DNA of 58,431 nt from CAZFER01 sp964517495 (GCA_964517495.1 CAZFER010000037.1:1-58431); one strand, 5' to 3'; positions 44,501-52,687 are shown, counted from the stretch's first letter. Notes: generated by a model not told the origin, from the letters alone. Program-made: numbers and translations.

Positions 44501-44782
44501 CATTGCATGGATGTCGCTAAAATCACGGCATTTGCTTCTTATTGCTCAGTTCTTGCTAAACAACTCAATGAAGATTATTTGAATGAAACCAAATCCCTGC
44601 TTGATGGGGCCAATCTTGTCATTTGGGATATCTGGGTTCGCCCTGCCGGGCCGGATTATCATAAAAGCATTTATCGTCTTGCACCACCACGAAAAGGAAA
44701 TTGGTGGTTTCGAACCACACAAGACATCGATTTTCTAGTCAAACCTCCCGATGTGTCGATTGAGCAATGGATGAATTATTAG
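41528..44782 (+). CDS. Secreted beta-helix protein fused to a helical-toroid domain
   Basis: A 1084-residue exported protein with a Sec signal ending near SFPVVAQ. Residues about 30-470 form a right-handed parallel beta-helix: the DUF1565-like start (FVDDDNQTGTEDGTSLYPYS), then repeated rungs such as GGGIYIQGGSPVISNNIIKD and GGGITIEGGENVLIQGNTIQ. A cap (SLCIDAGNPLSPWDNES, NLGCYGNTTEASL) closes it. From about residue 520 comes a different module; after 700 it has the tandem helices of an (alpha/alpha) toroid (YDRAMTMYAIYIRSGNIDVL, HFAFAWLINIVAFEATGKMD and LMHSMVKHEGWWEASQ). Toroid folds are common to polysaccharide lyases and glycosidases. AAGGAG precedes the ATG by 8 bases. The fused architecture has no family name I recognise. 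Confidence 0.8.
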   Translation: MNIPLVRNVLTFCIWFVLISFWSFPVVAQDNELVLFVDDDNQTGTEDGTSLYPYSSIQKTIDSTLSAEITIKVAKGDYNENIVIQGKHIHLEGGYAGSSETDYEVGAGGDFNERDTITSQTTIAGNESSTVVYLVEAGESVVDGFIITGGIGFQQGNSSKGGGIYIQGGSPVISNNIIKDNAAKLANDQIMGTGGGIYAKDSNISILDNIVRNNQAGDGGGITIEGGENVLIQGNTIQNNISYSYVGGAGIHAIQTHITITQNNITENSTSNESGYYPFGGGIFLEGPETSAVCSYNRIGNNHSFGYGAGILITDEANVNIHHELLFKNSRISESYSIGGTISISGSGLNKMAKVTIDQCTIVDNNKLGYYGGNGIYIQDHSNTEVMNCILWGNGGRDILHEGDNTSFSIRYSNAEQSFDGEGNISYIPEFANPDQDDYHLKSKGGRWDQTTNDGMGDWVIDDKHSLCIDAGNPLSPWDNESEPNGSRVNLGCYGNTTEASLHFKPTPRDPCQMSHNTIHWCVEDHIPVMLYPQPNCPVGNPVTVSFGMPFPPCILSDPNLIRVLDQQGNEIPAYVEVLLPWRDLSSYTDFEYIRSALIQISYLFTDRITPISLTIETGTQRTKNIETKVPVRENWTLVDDKTFPAQYGVYEPIVYATLPPCWLGACAIKSYCIPYHTFEDFDWYDDALTNDDPTINDGQNFFKTMINDDERVMDTGSDINLIHYLRPGNSGFDGDYEPWLYDRAMTMYAIYIRSGNIDVLRQAHRNTFYYASQISEDGYFNMKWEGGQPSKDLKYSYAESMLTDLILMGDMGNIQGIEKTGLAAAEHNYVYDTLTNTFWTERHFAFAWLINIVAFEATGKMDYALRAMDQADYIFHFQENPPSHPDHGQAPYTGALMHSMVKHEGWWEASQPYWIFSPWMTTLLIDAMQRYHLHSGDERVLLSAQRFADAVINHANQIRNHWIGYEKGLPQPWYLAGYESGWTDSDVDYEHCMDVAKITAFASYCSVLAKQLNEDYLNETKSLLDGANLVIWDIWVRPAGPDYHKSIYRLAPPRKGNWWFRTTQDIDFLVKPPDVSIEQWMNY

Positions 44783-44828
44783 AATGTAGTAAATCCAAAT
44801 GGCTATGTCAGGCTTTATCGCCCATTCA

Positions 44829-45590
44829 CTAACGATCGACAGACTGCCAATGTGACCGGGCTTCAATGAGTTTTTCATTATCGGATGCTCGGATTAAATG
44901 GTGAAGAAAGGTTTTACCATCTTTATCTTCATGACTAAGTTGGGATTCGGAGGTAATCTGATCGCCGTACACGGCTTCTTTTTTGAAGGAGATTTCGATT
45001 GAGGCGAGATGCATGGTTGAAATGACATCATGAGGAATGGATTCAAGGCACCAATCGACATAAAAGGCGTTGTTGGCATGGTTTAGGGAATCGAGATGAC
45101 AGCGCAGGACAGTAAAGGGATGAGTGAATTGAACCTCTTGCAATGAAGGAAGGGGATCGAAGGGATCATCAATGAGACGGACGGGATGGTTTCCATAGCC
45201 TTTTTCCAATTCGGCTAGGATACGGGTTGGGCGGCGGCGTTGGATATTGATTAAAATCCACTGGGAAGTCACTACCCCACATGAGCCATTTTCATCTTCC
45301 AACTGAAATTCACGCACGGCATAAAGATTACCGATTTCAGCCGACCAGGTGTTGATTTTGAGGGTTTCTTCCCAGAGGGGGTAGCGTTGCATTTGGATGT
45401 GAAGTCGGGTGAGAACCCACACCGTCCCCCGTTTGATTTGCTGGGGAAAGGTATCGCCTGCCTGGCGTGAGTGCCCCACGGCGGATTCTTGTAACAAGTG
45501 GATTAATGGCCTGATTTTTAAACGTTGATCCGGACCGATTTCAACCGAGCGGATGGTGTGTTGGAGGAGGTATGAGTTTTTAACAACCAT
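44829..45590 (-). CDS. Acyl-ACP thioesterase (double hot-dog fold)
   Basis: A 253-residue cytosolic thioesterase of the FatA/FatB-like group, which releases fatty acids from acyl carrier protein. Both hot-dog halves are visible: RPLIHLLQESAVGHSRQAGD then WVLTRLHIQMQRYPLWEETL, and in the second half LNHANNAFYVDWCLESIP, which carries the conserved N-H and D/N active-region residues, followed by IEISFKKEAVYGDQI. Length and motif order match the family. It starts 28 bases after the RR-phosphatase gene, so it is probably in the same transcript. No strong Shine-Dalgarno is seen. Confidence 0.85.
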   Translation of the reverse strand: MVVKNSYLLQHTIRSVEIGPDQRLKIRPLIHLLQESAVGHSRQAGDTFPQQIKRGTVWVLTRLHIQMQRYPLWEETLKINTWSAEIGNLYAVREFQLEDENGSCGVVTSQWILINIQRRRPTRILAELEKGYGNHPVRLIDDPFDPLPSLQEVQFTHPFTVLRCHLDSLNHANNAFYVDWCLESIPHDVISTMHLASIEISFKKEAVYGDQITSESQLSHEDKDGKTFLHHLIRASDNEKLIEARSHWQSVDR

Positions 45591-45618
45591 TAGGATTCCA
45601 TTTTAAAGAGGAGAATAA

Positions 45619-46749
45619 TTACTTGATTTTAACAATCACAAAAGTCAAATCATCTTCCGGGTCGCCGTAATGATAGGATTTCCGTTCTTCGAACATCTTG
45701 TTCAGTAAATCTTCAGATGAAAGATGGATGTGTTTGGATACCAGTTTTTTTAGCCCTTCCCGTCCAAGCAGTACTTTATCTTTGTCGCAGGATTCAGGAA
45801 AGCCATCGGTATATATTAACACCCGGTCACCGGATTCCAGTTCAAATGTTGTTTGGTTGTTTTCACCAAAATGTTCGGGATCCAAGCCAATGGGGATTGT
45901 TTGAGAGGAGATTGCCTTTAATTCATTGGTCTGAGTTTTCCAAATCAAAATGTCAGGATGACCGGCGTTGGAAATGTATATTTTGCGATCATCCAAATCG
46001 ATCAATACCACCGCCATTGTGATAAACACGGATACCTTTTCGATGTGATATGAAACAAAGTGATTTAAATGTTCAATGATTTGTGCCGGTTCACATTCTT
46101 CCGCCATACGCATTTGAAGCTGGTTATGGGCCAAACTGGCTGTGAGGGCGGCAGACACCCCATGTCCGCTCACATCATATAGCGCAATAGCAATGCGCTT
46201 TGGGCTGTATTGATGAACGGTCAGATAGTCGCCACCGATAGCGATCAAAGGTTCGAATCGATAATGAAAGGATAAATGGGGATTGTCGATGGTTCCAGGC
46301 AGAAGGCTTCGTTGAACGGTGGCCGCATGGAGTAAATCTTCCTCCAACTGGCGTTGCTGTTCCTTGATCTTAAATTCCATTTCACTACGGCGAATCACAC
46401 GTTCAATCACCGTGGTCAGGTAGTGGAGGTCGATCGGTTTGGTGATAAAATCAGCAGCGCCATTTTTCATCGCCTCGATCGCATACTCCATGGTTCCAAA
46501 TGCGGTCATGATAACCACGGGGATATCAACGTTTTGTTCAGCCAGTTTTTGCAGCAGCTGCAAACCGTTGACCTGGGGCATCATTAAATCGGATAAAATG
46601 AGATCCGGATGCTGATCCAACTGATTCAGCGCGTCCTGGCCATTGGCGGCCTCCAATACATTGAATCCCTTGAATTCGACGAAATCGTGTAGATTTTCAC
46701 GAATTTCATCTTCGTCATCAACAATTAAAATCATTTTTCTATTTGTCAT
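45619..46749 (-). CDS. Response regulator with PP2C-type SpoIIE phosphatase output
   Basis: A 376-residue two-domain regulator. Residues 1-120 are a receiver: D11 and D12 acid pocket (LIVDDEDE), phosphorylation site D54 (LILSDLMMPQ), switch T (VIMTAFG) and K (ITKPID). A coiled coil at about 125-150 leads into a SpoIIE/PP2C domain with metal-site motifs AIGGDYLTVH, ALYDVSGHGVSAALTAS, ISNAGHPDILIW and LIYTDGFPES, ending DDLTFVIVKIK. Such proteins usually dephosphorylate an anti-anti-sigma or STAS protein in a partner-switching chain. The gene starts in an ATGA overlap with the single-domain regulator, a sign of translational coupling. No partner kinase or STAS gene is in the window. Confidence 0.93.
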   Translation of the reverse strand: MTNRKMILIVDDEDEIRENLHDFVEFKGFNVLEAANGQDALNQLDQHPDLILSDLMMPQVNGLQLLQKLAEQNVDIPVVIMTAFGTMEYAIEAMKNGAADFITKPIDLHYLTTVIERVIRRSEMEFKIKEQQRQLEEDLLHAATVQRSLLPGTIDNPHLSFHYRFEPLIAIGGDYLTVHQYSPKRIAIALYDVSGHGVSAALTASLAHNQLQMRMAEECEPAQIIEHLNHFVSYHIEKVSVFITMAVVLIDLDDRKIYISNAGHPDILIWKTQTNELKAISSQTIPIGLDPEHFGENNQTTFELESGDRVLIYTDGFPESCDKDKVLLGREGLKKLVSKHIHLSSEDLLNKMFEERKSYHYGDPEDDLTFVIVKIK

Positions 46750-47135
46750 ACAATACCATTGGTGGCTGGCTTATTGGCAGTTAATTCTTCAACGGCCGCC
46801 AGCATCTCCTGTTGGGAATAAGGTTTTAATATAATGCGATCCGCTTTGTTCTTTTCGGCATCCGCCAGTACGCTTCGCACCGAAGAGGCACTCACCATTG
46901 CCACAGGTATATGGGGGTGGACCTCTTTGAGTTGTTTTAAAACCTCCAACCCGTCGATTCCAGGCAGTTGGATGTCAAGCAAGACTAGGTCAACATTTAT
47001 ATCTGTAAGGCGTTCCAATAGTTCTTCGCCGGTGGCATACACTTCAACCCCGTAACCTTTGAATTCAAGAAGGTCGCGCAAGTTTTCACGTAACTCTTCT
47101 TCATCATCCACAATAGCAATGGTTTTTTCAGACAT
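46746..47135 (-). CDS. Single-domain response regulator (receiver only)
   Basis: A 129-residue CheY-like receiver. Acid pair D10-D11 (IAIVDDEEE), phospho-acceptor D54 (LVLLDIQLPG), switch S (AMVSASSVR) and K (ILKPYSQQE) are all present. There is no output domain. ATG 47135 follows AAAGGAT; a longer frame would start at 47186 within the GH29 stop. It overlaps the next gene by ATGA and probably passes phosphate within the same pathway. Confidence 0.92.
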   Translation of the reverse strand: MSEKTIAIVDDEEELRENLRDLLEFKGYGVEVYATGEELLERLTDINVDLVLLDIQLPGIDGLEVLKQLKEVHPHIPVAMVSASSVRSVLADAEKNKADRIILKPYSQQEMLAAVEELTANKPATNGIV

Positions 47136-47182
47136 TGGATTTATCCTTTTACTTACAAGTACGACTGTTGACCGAAAAAAGT

Positions 47183-48502
47183 TCAATCCTCATTCACCGT
47201 TGGTTTTGCGTGAGTGATTTTTAAAACCACCGGATTTGGCCATTTTCGATCATTATAAAGCCGTTGTGCCCGGAACGCGGTAATGTGCAGTCCTTTTTCA
47301 TCCTGCGACCATGTTGTTTCAGGATCGACCTTTGGTTGATATTCTAATACTTTTCCATTATGGCCCAAAACCGTAACCTCGGTTTTTTCTGTTGATTGAA
47401 CAGAATGCAGGGTGAATCTCTTTTTCTCCCCATATTTCCATTCTGTATTGGTGATGAATGCATAAACGGTATCGTTGTTCTTCTTTTTGGTGAACCAGAT
47501 ATTGTCTTCGTTGGTCACAACCCATGGTCGAACGGAATGAATGGATTCACCGTTGACGAAATGCCAAAGCGCCACTTCACGCATGAGTGATTCTTGTTCG
47601 ATGGGGAGTTCTCCATTGGGTTTGGGGCCGATGTTGTAAAGTAAGTTTCCACCCTTTGCCCTGGTTTCGATGATCATTTCGATTGACTGGGTTCCGGATT
47701 TGTAGGTTTCATTGGTTGGTTTATATTGCCATTGGGTTCCCATGGTCAGGCAGGCTTCCCACGGTCCCGGCATGGGCTTGGTGGGGATAAACTGCTCCGG
47801 TGTTTCCATCACCCCGCGGGTAATGACAATATCAGGCTGAAATTCCCAACACAAATCGGTCAGGCCCTTGGCGGGGCCATCTAAGAAAATCACGTCGATT
47901 TTTCCATACTGTGTGAGTAATTCCTTCAGCTGAGCTCGGTCGTATTCAAGCAAAGCGGGATATTCGTGCGGGGCGACACCAGGACGGCGCCGGCTAATCA
48001 ACTTGCCATTTTTATGAAGGAAATAGAAATCATCCGGTGAATAGTAAAAGCCAATCGCCATGCCTTGCTCCCGAAAGGCATCAACCAGTTGGGCGGTGAT
48101 GTCTTTCCCGTAGGGTGTGTTCATAATGTTGAAATCATTGGTTTGGGTATCAAACATGCAAAAACCGGAGTGGTGTTTGGTGGTAAAGACTACATATTTA
48201 AAACCGGCCAATTTAGCCAGAACCGCCCATTCTTTTGGATTAAATTTATCAGGATGAAACGTTTTGGGCAGGATATTGATATAGCGGTCAAGGTAATCTT
48301 CCGATGCCCCTACCATCGAATGGCTGATCACCGATCCCAGTTGGCTGTCCATGCTCCAATGGATGAACAAACCCAGGCCCGCATCCATAAACCATGCTTC
48401 GCGTGATGGTTTATTTTCCGCCGAAGTGGCTTGGGATTGCATAATCAAAGCGAAGATAAAAACAACGAAGGGAGTGAATAAAGTATGAGATCGATTTACC
48501 AT
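47183..48502 (-). CDS. Secreted GH29 alpha-L-fucosidase
   Basis: A 439-residue exported enzyme with a Sec signal (FVVFIFALIMQSQATSA). The GH29 pattern is clear: FMDAGLGLFIHWSMDSQLGS, FHPDKFNPKEWAVLAKLAGF, YVVFTTKHHSGFCMFDT, then the nucleophile region YGKIDVIFLDGPAKG with the expected aspartate, and the late NLLYNIGPKPNGELP typical of the C-terminal beta domain. It hydrolyses terminal alpha-L-fucose from glycans such as fucoidan fragments, consistent with the sulfatases of the window. GGACGGAG precedes the ATG. Its 3' end is 47 bases from the regulator operon, so transcription may continue into it. Confidence 0.92.
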   Translation of the reverse strand: MVNRSHTLFTPFVVFIFALIMQSQATSAENKPSREAWFMDAGLGLFIHWSMDSQLGSVISHSMVGASEDYLDRYINILPKTFHPDKFNPKEWAVLAKLAGFKYVVFTTKHHSGFCMFDTQTNDFNIMNTPYGKDITAQLVDAFREQGMAIGFYYSPDDFYFLHKNGKLISRRRPGVAPHEYPALLEYDRAQLKELLTQYGKIDVIFLDGPAKGLTDLCWEFQPDIVITRGVMETPEQFIPTKPMPGPWEACLTMGTQWQYKPTNETYKSGTQSIEMIIETRAKGGNLLYNIGPKPNGELPIEQESLMREVALWHFVNGESIHSVRPWVVTNEDNIWFTKKKNNDTVYAFITNTEWKYGEKKRFTLHSVQSTEKTEVTVLGHNGKVLEYQPKVDPETTWSQDEKGLHITAFRAQRLYNDRKWPNPVVLKITHAKPTVNED

Positions 48503-48593
48503 GAAAAACTCCGTCCTTTAAGTATTCAATATAAATTTATCACTTCTTTTTACGCACATTCTGGGAATATGTAATTCAATGTTTTCACTCGCT

Positions 48594-48618
48594 CCCGCTT
48601 GCGGGCAGGGATGCCCGC
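48594..48618 (-). repeat. GC-rich hairpin element between ceramidase and fucosidase genes
   Basis: Two overlapping inverted repeats in GC-rich sequence that contrasts with the surroundings: CCCGC-TT-GCGGG (48594-48605) and GCGGGCA-GGGA-TGCCCGC (48601-48618). It looks like the common extragenic hairpin repeat of many environmental genomes. Only one copy is seen here. Confidence 0.55.
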
Positions 48619-48628
48619 TCTCCGGGAA

Positions 48629-49837
48629 TTATTCCTTTGTTAATCGGCCTGTTAGTTGATAGAGGCGAATGATGGCATTGTTTAAAAGCCGTTCTCCTGC
48701 GCCAACCTCTGTTAATAAACCATAATCGGCGCCGTATCCTCCTTCTGCCGCGGCCTGGATGGTTGGGAAATAGGAGTAATAGCCATTGCAATAACCGGCA
48801 AAAAATGTATGGGTTATTGGCGATCGTTCACGTAAGCCGGTTTGGAAGGCACTGAAGAATTCACCTGGAAAACCAACCCAGGCCACTTTATCTCCCAAGG
48901 CTAAAATAGGTGTCTCTACAGCAAATGTTTTTTCCTCGTTATGGATAAACTGATCCAACCAACTTTGGCTATATAATCCTTTCAACACGTTTTGGATTCT
49001 TTCATCAGAAATGGGATATCTTAAACCGATCGATGTCGTTTCAGTGTGTGTTTTTATGCTCAACGGGCCTTCGATTGGGGAGGAATGTTGCGCTATGTCC
49101 ATCGCCGCTTTGCCGGTTTTGCGGCCTTCTTGCAGGGTGATTTTGTAGCCCTCTTCATTCGCTTCAATGCCAGCCATGTAGGGATTAATCTCCCCACAAG
49201 CGCCTTGAATGTAAATACAGGGAGCATTGGTTTTTGATTCCACATACTCATACATGCCAGCAGGGAAATCGGCGGAATATTTCAGGTTGCTTCCCCCAAA
49301 GCAAACCGGATGGCAGGCATAATGGACAAGGGTAGCCAGAATGTTTTTATCATCATCTTTAACGATCAAAACAGCCATGGTTTGATCCACCGGCGAAGTG
49401 GGTTCCCGCTCATGGTTGCGCCATTTCATGGTTACACTTCCATCTTCATTGACGACTCGGCGGTCATAGGAAATGTCTACCTCGCCGTATCCAATTTCCA
49501 AAGAGACAGATTGAAGGGATTGCTGAGCGTTTCCTACCCCTGAGATGATCCTTTCAACCAGTTTGTCCAACCATTCCTGAGGTTGATCCGCTTTGCCGAA
49601 GTAGGGTCCCGCATGGGTATGAGTGGCGGCCAAAAGCACTTGGGGAATGTTGTACTTTTCCTTGATTTGTCGTTGAATTGTTTGTATCTCACGCGGGGGA
49701 GGAGTCCGTCCCAAATCCAGGGAAACCAGGGCGGCGTGTTGAGTTCCATCGTGAAACACAATGATTTTCGCTTTAAGTGGATCCCATTGTCCGTTGGCTG
49801 GTTCCTGGCGATGGTAATACCCCCACATATGCACATT
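48629..49837 (-). CDS. Neutral/alkaline ceramidase-like protein, 5' end lost in gap
   Basis: About 403 residues of a neutral ceramidase (PF04734)-like protein; the N-terminus is missing in the N-run. Recognisable parts: LLAATHTHAGPYFGK (zinc-site His pair, usually S-H-T-H-S-G-P), LATLVHYACHPVCFGG, YIQGACGEINPYMAG and VAWVGFPGEFFSAFQ. Known members hydrolyse the amide of ceramide; bacterial versions with little similarity outside these motifs may act on other lipids or be uncharacterised hydrolases. By comparison with family starts, only a few dozen residues plus any signal peptide are lost. The continuous reading frame through the N-run is artificial: this and the next gene are separate. Confidence 0.85.
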   Translation of the reverse strand, partial: NVHMWGYYHRQEPANGQWDPLKAKIIVFHDGTQHAALVSLDLGRTPPPREIQTIQRQIKEKYNIPQVLLAATHTHAGPYFGKADQPQEWLDKLVERIISGVGNAQQSLQSVSLEIGYGEVDISYDRRVVNEDGSVTMKWRNHEREPTSPVDQTMAVLIVKDDDKNILATLVHYACHPVCFGGSNLKYSADFPAGMYEYVESKTNAPCIYIQGACGEINPYMAGIEANEEGYKITLQEGRKTGKAAMDIAQHSSPIEGPLSIKTHTETTSIGLRYPISDERIQNVLKGLYSQSWLDQFIHNEEKTFAVETPILALGDKVAWVGFPGEFFSAFQTGLRERSPITHTFFAGYCNGYYSYFPTIQAAAEGGYGADYGLLTEVGAGERLLNNAIIRLYQLTGRLTKE

Positions 49838-49937
49838 NNNNNNNNNNNNNNNNNNNNNNNNNNNNNNNNNNNNNNNNNNNNNNNNNNNNNNNNNNNNNNN
49901 NNNNNNNNNNNNNNNNNNNNNNNNNNNNNNNNNNNNN
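49838..49937. other. Scaffold gap of 100 N
   Basis: A placeholder run of exactly 100 unknown bases. The real distance is not known. Sequence is lost from the 3' end of the sugar-isomerase gene and the 5' end of the ceramidase-like gene. Confidence 0.99.
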
Positions 49938-50737
49938 CCGATGATTCGTTCAAAATCCGGTTTAATGGGATTTCGGTTTGAATCGGACATTTCAACTTTG
50001 ACCTGGACATTGATGGCGTAAGGTGCAACGGCTTCAATATCTTTATAGGGATCATCGGTGTGGAAATTGCCGGTATCCAGGTTTACTCCAAACCAATTGG
50101 ACTGAACTTCACGGATAATGGCCAGGGTTCCTTTGGCATCGGAGACAACCCCGCCGTGGTTTTCCAGGGCTAAGAAGACCCCTTTTTTACCCGCATAATC
50201 GCATGCTTCTTCGATGGTTTCCACGCAGTTCTTGCGGGCTTGTTCGTCAGTCATGCCATTTGGAGTGCGGCCTGCGAAGATTCGAATACAGGGTGCGCCA
50301 AAAATCGCGGCATTGTCGATCCAACGTTTGGTTAGGGCAAGGTTCTTTTCTCGTTGTTCACCAGGGCCAGAGGTAAAGGTATTCCCGATAGCGGTTCCAC
50401 TAATATCCAGTCCCAACATAAAGGCTTTGTGTTTAAACTTTAAGAAATATGCTTCGTCGGCGTCGTTAGGGAAATAATACGAAGTAGGCTCAGAAGCCCC
50501 CAAACCAAATTTGGCGCATTCCTCCAAAAAACCTTCCATGGTCATGGTAGGCTCAGGTTTGGCTTGCAAGTATTTTCGATAGGAGTAGGCGGCCAGGCTT
50601 AACTTCATATGCGGTTTTCGGTTTCGTTTCAGTGGTTCAATAGCCTGAGCTGGGGTTAAAACGGCTGCTGGGAGTATTGCCCCAGCGGTTGCCAGCAGAC
50701 TGCGTTGGGCGAACGAGCGTCGGGATATATCCATCAT
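49938..50737 (-). CDS. Tat-exported sugar phosphate isomerase/epimerase-like TIM barrel, 3' end lost in gap
   Basis: The first about 266 residues of a xylose-isomerase-like TIM barrel (AP_endonuc_2 superfamily). The N-terminus is a twin-arginine signal (SRRSFAQRSLLATAGAIL). Barrel landmarks: MTMEGFLEECAKFGLGASEP, LGLDISGTAIGNTF, GAPCIRIFAGRTPNGM, KGVFLALENHGGVVSDAKGT with the catalytic-region glutamate, and WFGVNLDTGNFHTDDPYKDI. The final barrel strand (usually another Glu) should lie in the gap. Exported members of this family are frequent in Planctomycetes-like phyla; no substrate is known. GGAT precedes the first of two ATGs by 6 bases. Confidence 0.85.
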
Positions 50738-50859
50738 TCCTTTATCCTTTAAACATTATTATGGTACAGCATTTCGCTGTAGTTTAAGTCTGTTTAGTTT
50801 AACGTAATCCAATTCACTTGCCTAGCATTTCGTAATCAAAAAAGGTATTGAAAGGAGAA

Positions 50860-50880
50860 AGGATATTTTTATATTATCCT
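50860..50880. promoter_or_regulatory. Inverted repeat upstream of the kinase promoter, possible activator site
   Basis: AGGATA and TATCCT, exact inverted arms with a nine-base AT-rich spacer, about 60-80 bases before the predicted start of transcription. Its position suits an NtrC-type upstream activating site, but no matching site is shared by the other two promoters. Confidence 0.3.
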
Positions 50881-50914
50881 GCAGCTCATCTTTTGAATGT
50901 TCAGGGTAAAATAA

Positions 50915-50931
50915 TGGGCAGTTACCTTGCC
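50915..50931 (+). promoter_or_regulatory. Sigma-54 type -24/-12 promoter candidate, kinase gene
   Basis: TGGGCAGTTACCTTGC: GG at 50917-50918, then ten bases, then GC at 50929-50930 preceded by TT. It matches the GG-N10-GC core with G-G-C-A and T-T-G-C of the sigma-54 consensus. The predicted start is about 50942, about 75-100 bases before the kinase start codon. Confidence 0.5.
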
Positions 50932-51015
50932 ATGGGTGAGTGATTCATAACATAGTGAATCGTTTTTTATCTTATAAACGAAAATCTTTTGCTTGGGAGT
51001 TTGGTTTAATTCTTT

Positions 51016-52599
51016 ATGCGTTTGAAGGTTCTATCGGATATGATTCAATCGATAAAGCATTCCCTTAGGCTTAAAATATGGATTGCCATTGTTTTAACCA
51101 CCTTTGTGATTCTGGCTTTGTATTTCTTTGTCCATTTTTTGATTGAATCATCCACAACACGAAAGATCATTGATTTGCAGGGCCGTTTACGTGCGGAAGA
51201 GCTGCTGAATACCACTTTTCATCGAATGGAAAACTTGAAGGATGAATCATTGATTCATTCTTTCCAGCCAATCAATCTACCCAAAGAAACACTCTCCATC
51301 CATATTACTGATAATCAAAATACCGTCCATTTTTCCAATCAATCCGATCAAATTGGTAATCAACTTTCGATCCCTCAGGAAAGGGTCATAAACAGTGTTG
51401 AGAAAAATGCGGGGATCGATAGCTGGTATTCAACCATGGAAGGGGATGAACTCATCCTCAGTACGGCGCTATATAATGAACAGCGGTGCCAGCGGTGCCA
51501 TGATGAATCAAACGATCTATTGGGTTTTGCTGAAATTCGATTCTCCATGCGGGAAATATACAATATGCTTGGTAATGCCCAATGGTATCATATGGGTTCA
51601 ATCGTTGTGCTGTTTATTGTGTTCTCATTGATTATTCTCTATATGCTTCGATACGTGTTTGTTCGGCGGATAGCCGCATTTCATCAGGCGATGAAGAAGA
51701 TTTCGGAGGGGGATTTAAAGGTGCAAATCAATGATGAATCTCCTGATGAAGTGGGGATTTTGGCCCGACAATTCAATACCATGGCCAAAGAAATTGCAGC
51801 AGCACGGAAAAAGGAGGATGAACGCCATCGTGAGGAGTTACACCAATTTGATCGGCTGGCTACTATCGGAGAATTGGTGAGTGGCCTTTCTCATGAAATT
51901 CGGAATCCTATCGCGGGGATTCGGGCTGCGATACAAGCGCTTTCCCGGAATGTCCCCAACTCGGATCCGACTTCGAAGATTTATCAGGAAATACGAAGCA
52001 ATGCTGACCGATTGGATACCCTGGTGCGCAGCTTGCTCTCGTATGTGCGCAAGGAAAAACCGGAACCCATCCCCATACAAATCAATGATATAATAGAACA
52101 ATCGTTAATCATTTTTGAAAACCAAGGTACCAATAAATGTGTGATTCACCGTAAGTTAGAGCCTGATTTACCTTTGCTTAACGGGGATCCAAAGTTGTTG
52201 CAGCAAGTGTTGTTAAATATCCTGATCAATGCACGGCAGGCCAAAAAAAGTGACCTTGAAATTACAGTGGAATCTTGTTTGATGACTCGTAGTATCACTC
52301 AACATGAGAATATGGAGGAGATCGAAAATCAGCATTTGACCTGCACAACGGGTGTGGTGCAAATACGCATCACCGATAACGGACCGGGGGTACCCCATAA
52401 AGATATGTTTAATATCTTTCGGCCTTTTGTGACGACAAAGGAACAGGGGACGGGATTGGGATTATCGATTTCGACCAGGATTGTGCGTGAACATCATGGC
52501 TGCCTGTTTGCACGTAATAATGAAAACCAAAATGGTGGAGCCACTTTTGTAATTTGCCTGCCGGTGGAACCCTTGATTGGTATCAAACTAAAGCATTAA
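51016..52599 (+). CDS. Membrane sensor histidine kinase with c-type heme motif
   Basis: A 527-residue inner-membrane kinase. TM1 lies at about residues 21-43 and TM2 at about 193-213; the roughly 150 residues between them are predicted periplasmic and contain NEQRCQRCHDESNDLLGFAE, i.e. C158-Q-R-C161-H162, the covalent c-heme motif, close to TM2. After TM2 come HAMP (VRRIAAFHQAMKKISEGDL), the dimerisation helix with phospho-acceptor H293 in LSHEIRNPIAGIRAAI, and the ATPase (N-box LLNILINARQA, DNGPGVP, EQGTGLGLSI). Heme-containing HAMP kinases occur in metal-reducing bacteria and are thought to sense redox or small ligands. Start at 51016 has no close ribosome site; ATG 51040 is an alternative. 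It probably phosphorylates the sigma-54 regulator just downstream. Confidence 0.88.
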   Translation: MRLKVLSDMIQSIKHSLRLKIWIAIVLTTFVILALYFFVHFLIESSTTRKIIDLQGRLRAEELLNTTFHRMENLKDESLIHSFQPINLPKETLSIHITDNQNTVHFSNQSDQIGNQLSIPQERVINSVEKNAGIDSWYSTMEGDELILSTALYNEQRCQRCHDESNDLLGFAEIRFSMREIYNMLGNAQWYHMGSIVVLFIVFSLIILYMLRYVFVRRIAAFHQAMKKISEGDLKVQINDESPDEVGILARQFNTMAKEIAAARKKEDERHREELHQFDRLATIGELVSGLSHEIRNPIAGIRAAIQALSRNVPNSDPTSKIYQEIRSNADRLDTLVRSLLSYVRKEKPEPIPIQINDIIEQSLIIFENQGTNKCVIHRKLEPDLPLLNGDPKLLQQVLLNILINARQAKKSDLEITVESCLMTRSITQHENMEEIENQHLTCTTGVVQIRITDNGPGVPHKDMFNIFRPFVTTKEQGTGLGLSISTRIVREHHGCLFARNNENQNGGATFVICLPVEPLIGIKLKH

Positions 52600-52687
52600 A
52601 GTTCGACTCAAGTTAAATCAAATCAATTTAATATGATTCGTTATTTTTCCAGATTCGTGATTTTCCCTTGAATTAATACAAGAATTG

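Noticed and set aside
48629..50737. A single 702-residue isomerase-ceramidase fusion protein.
   Set aside because: The join is made of 100 N; the two parts belong to separate families and lack their natural ends.
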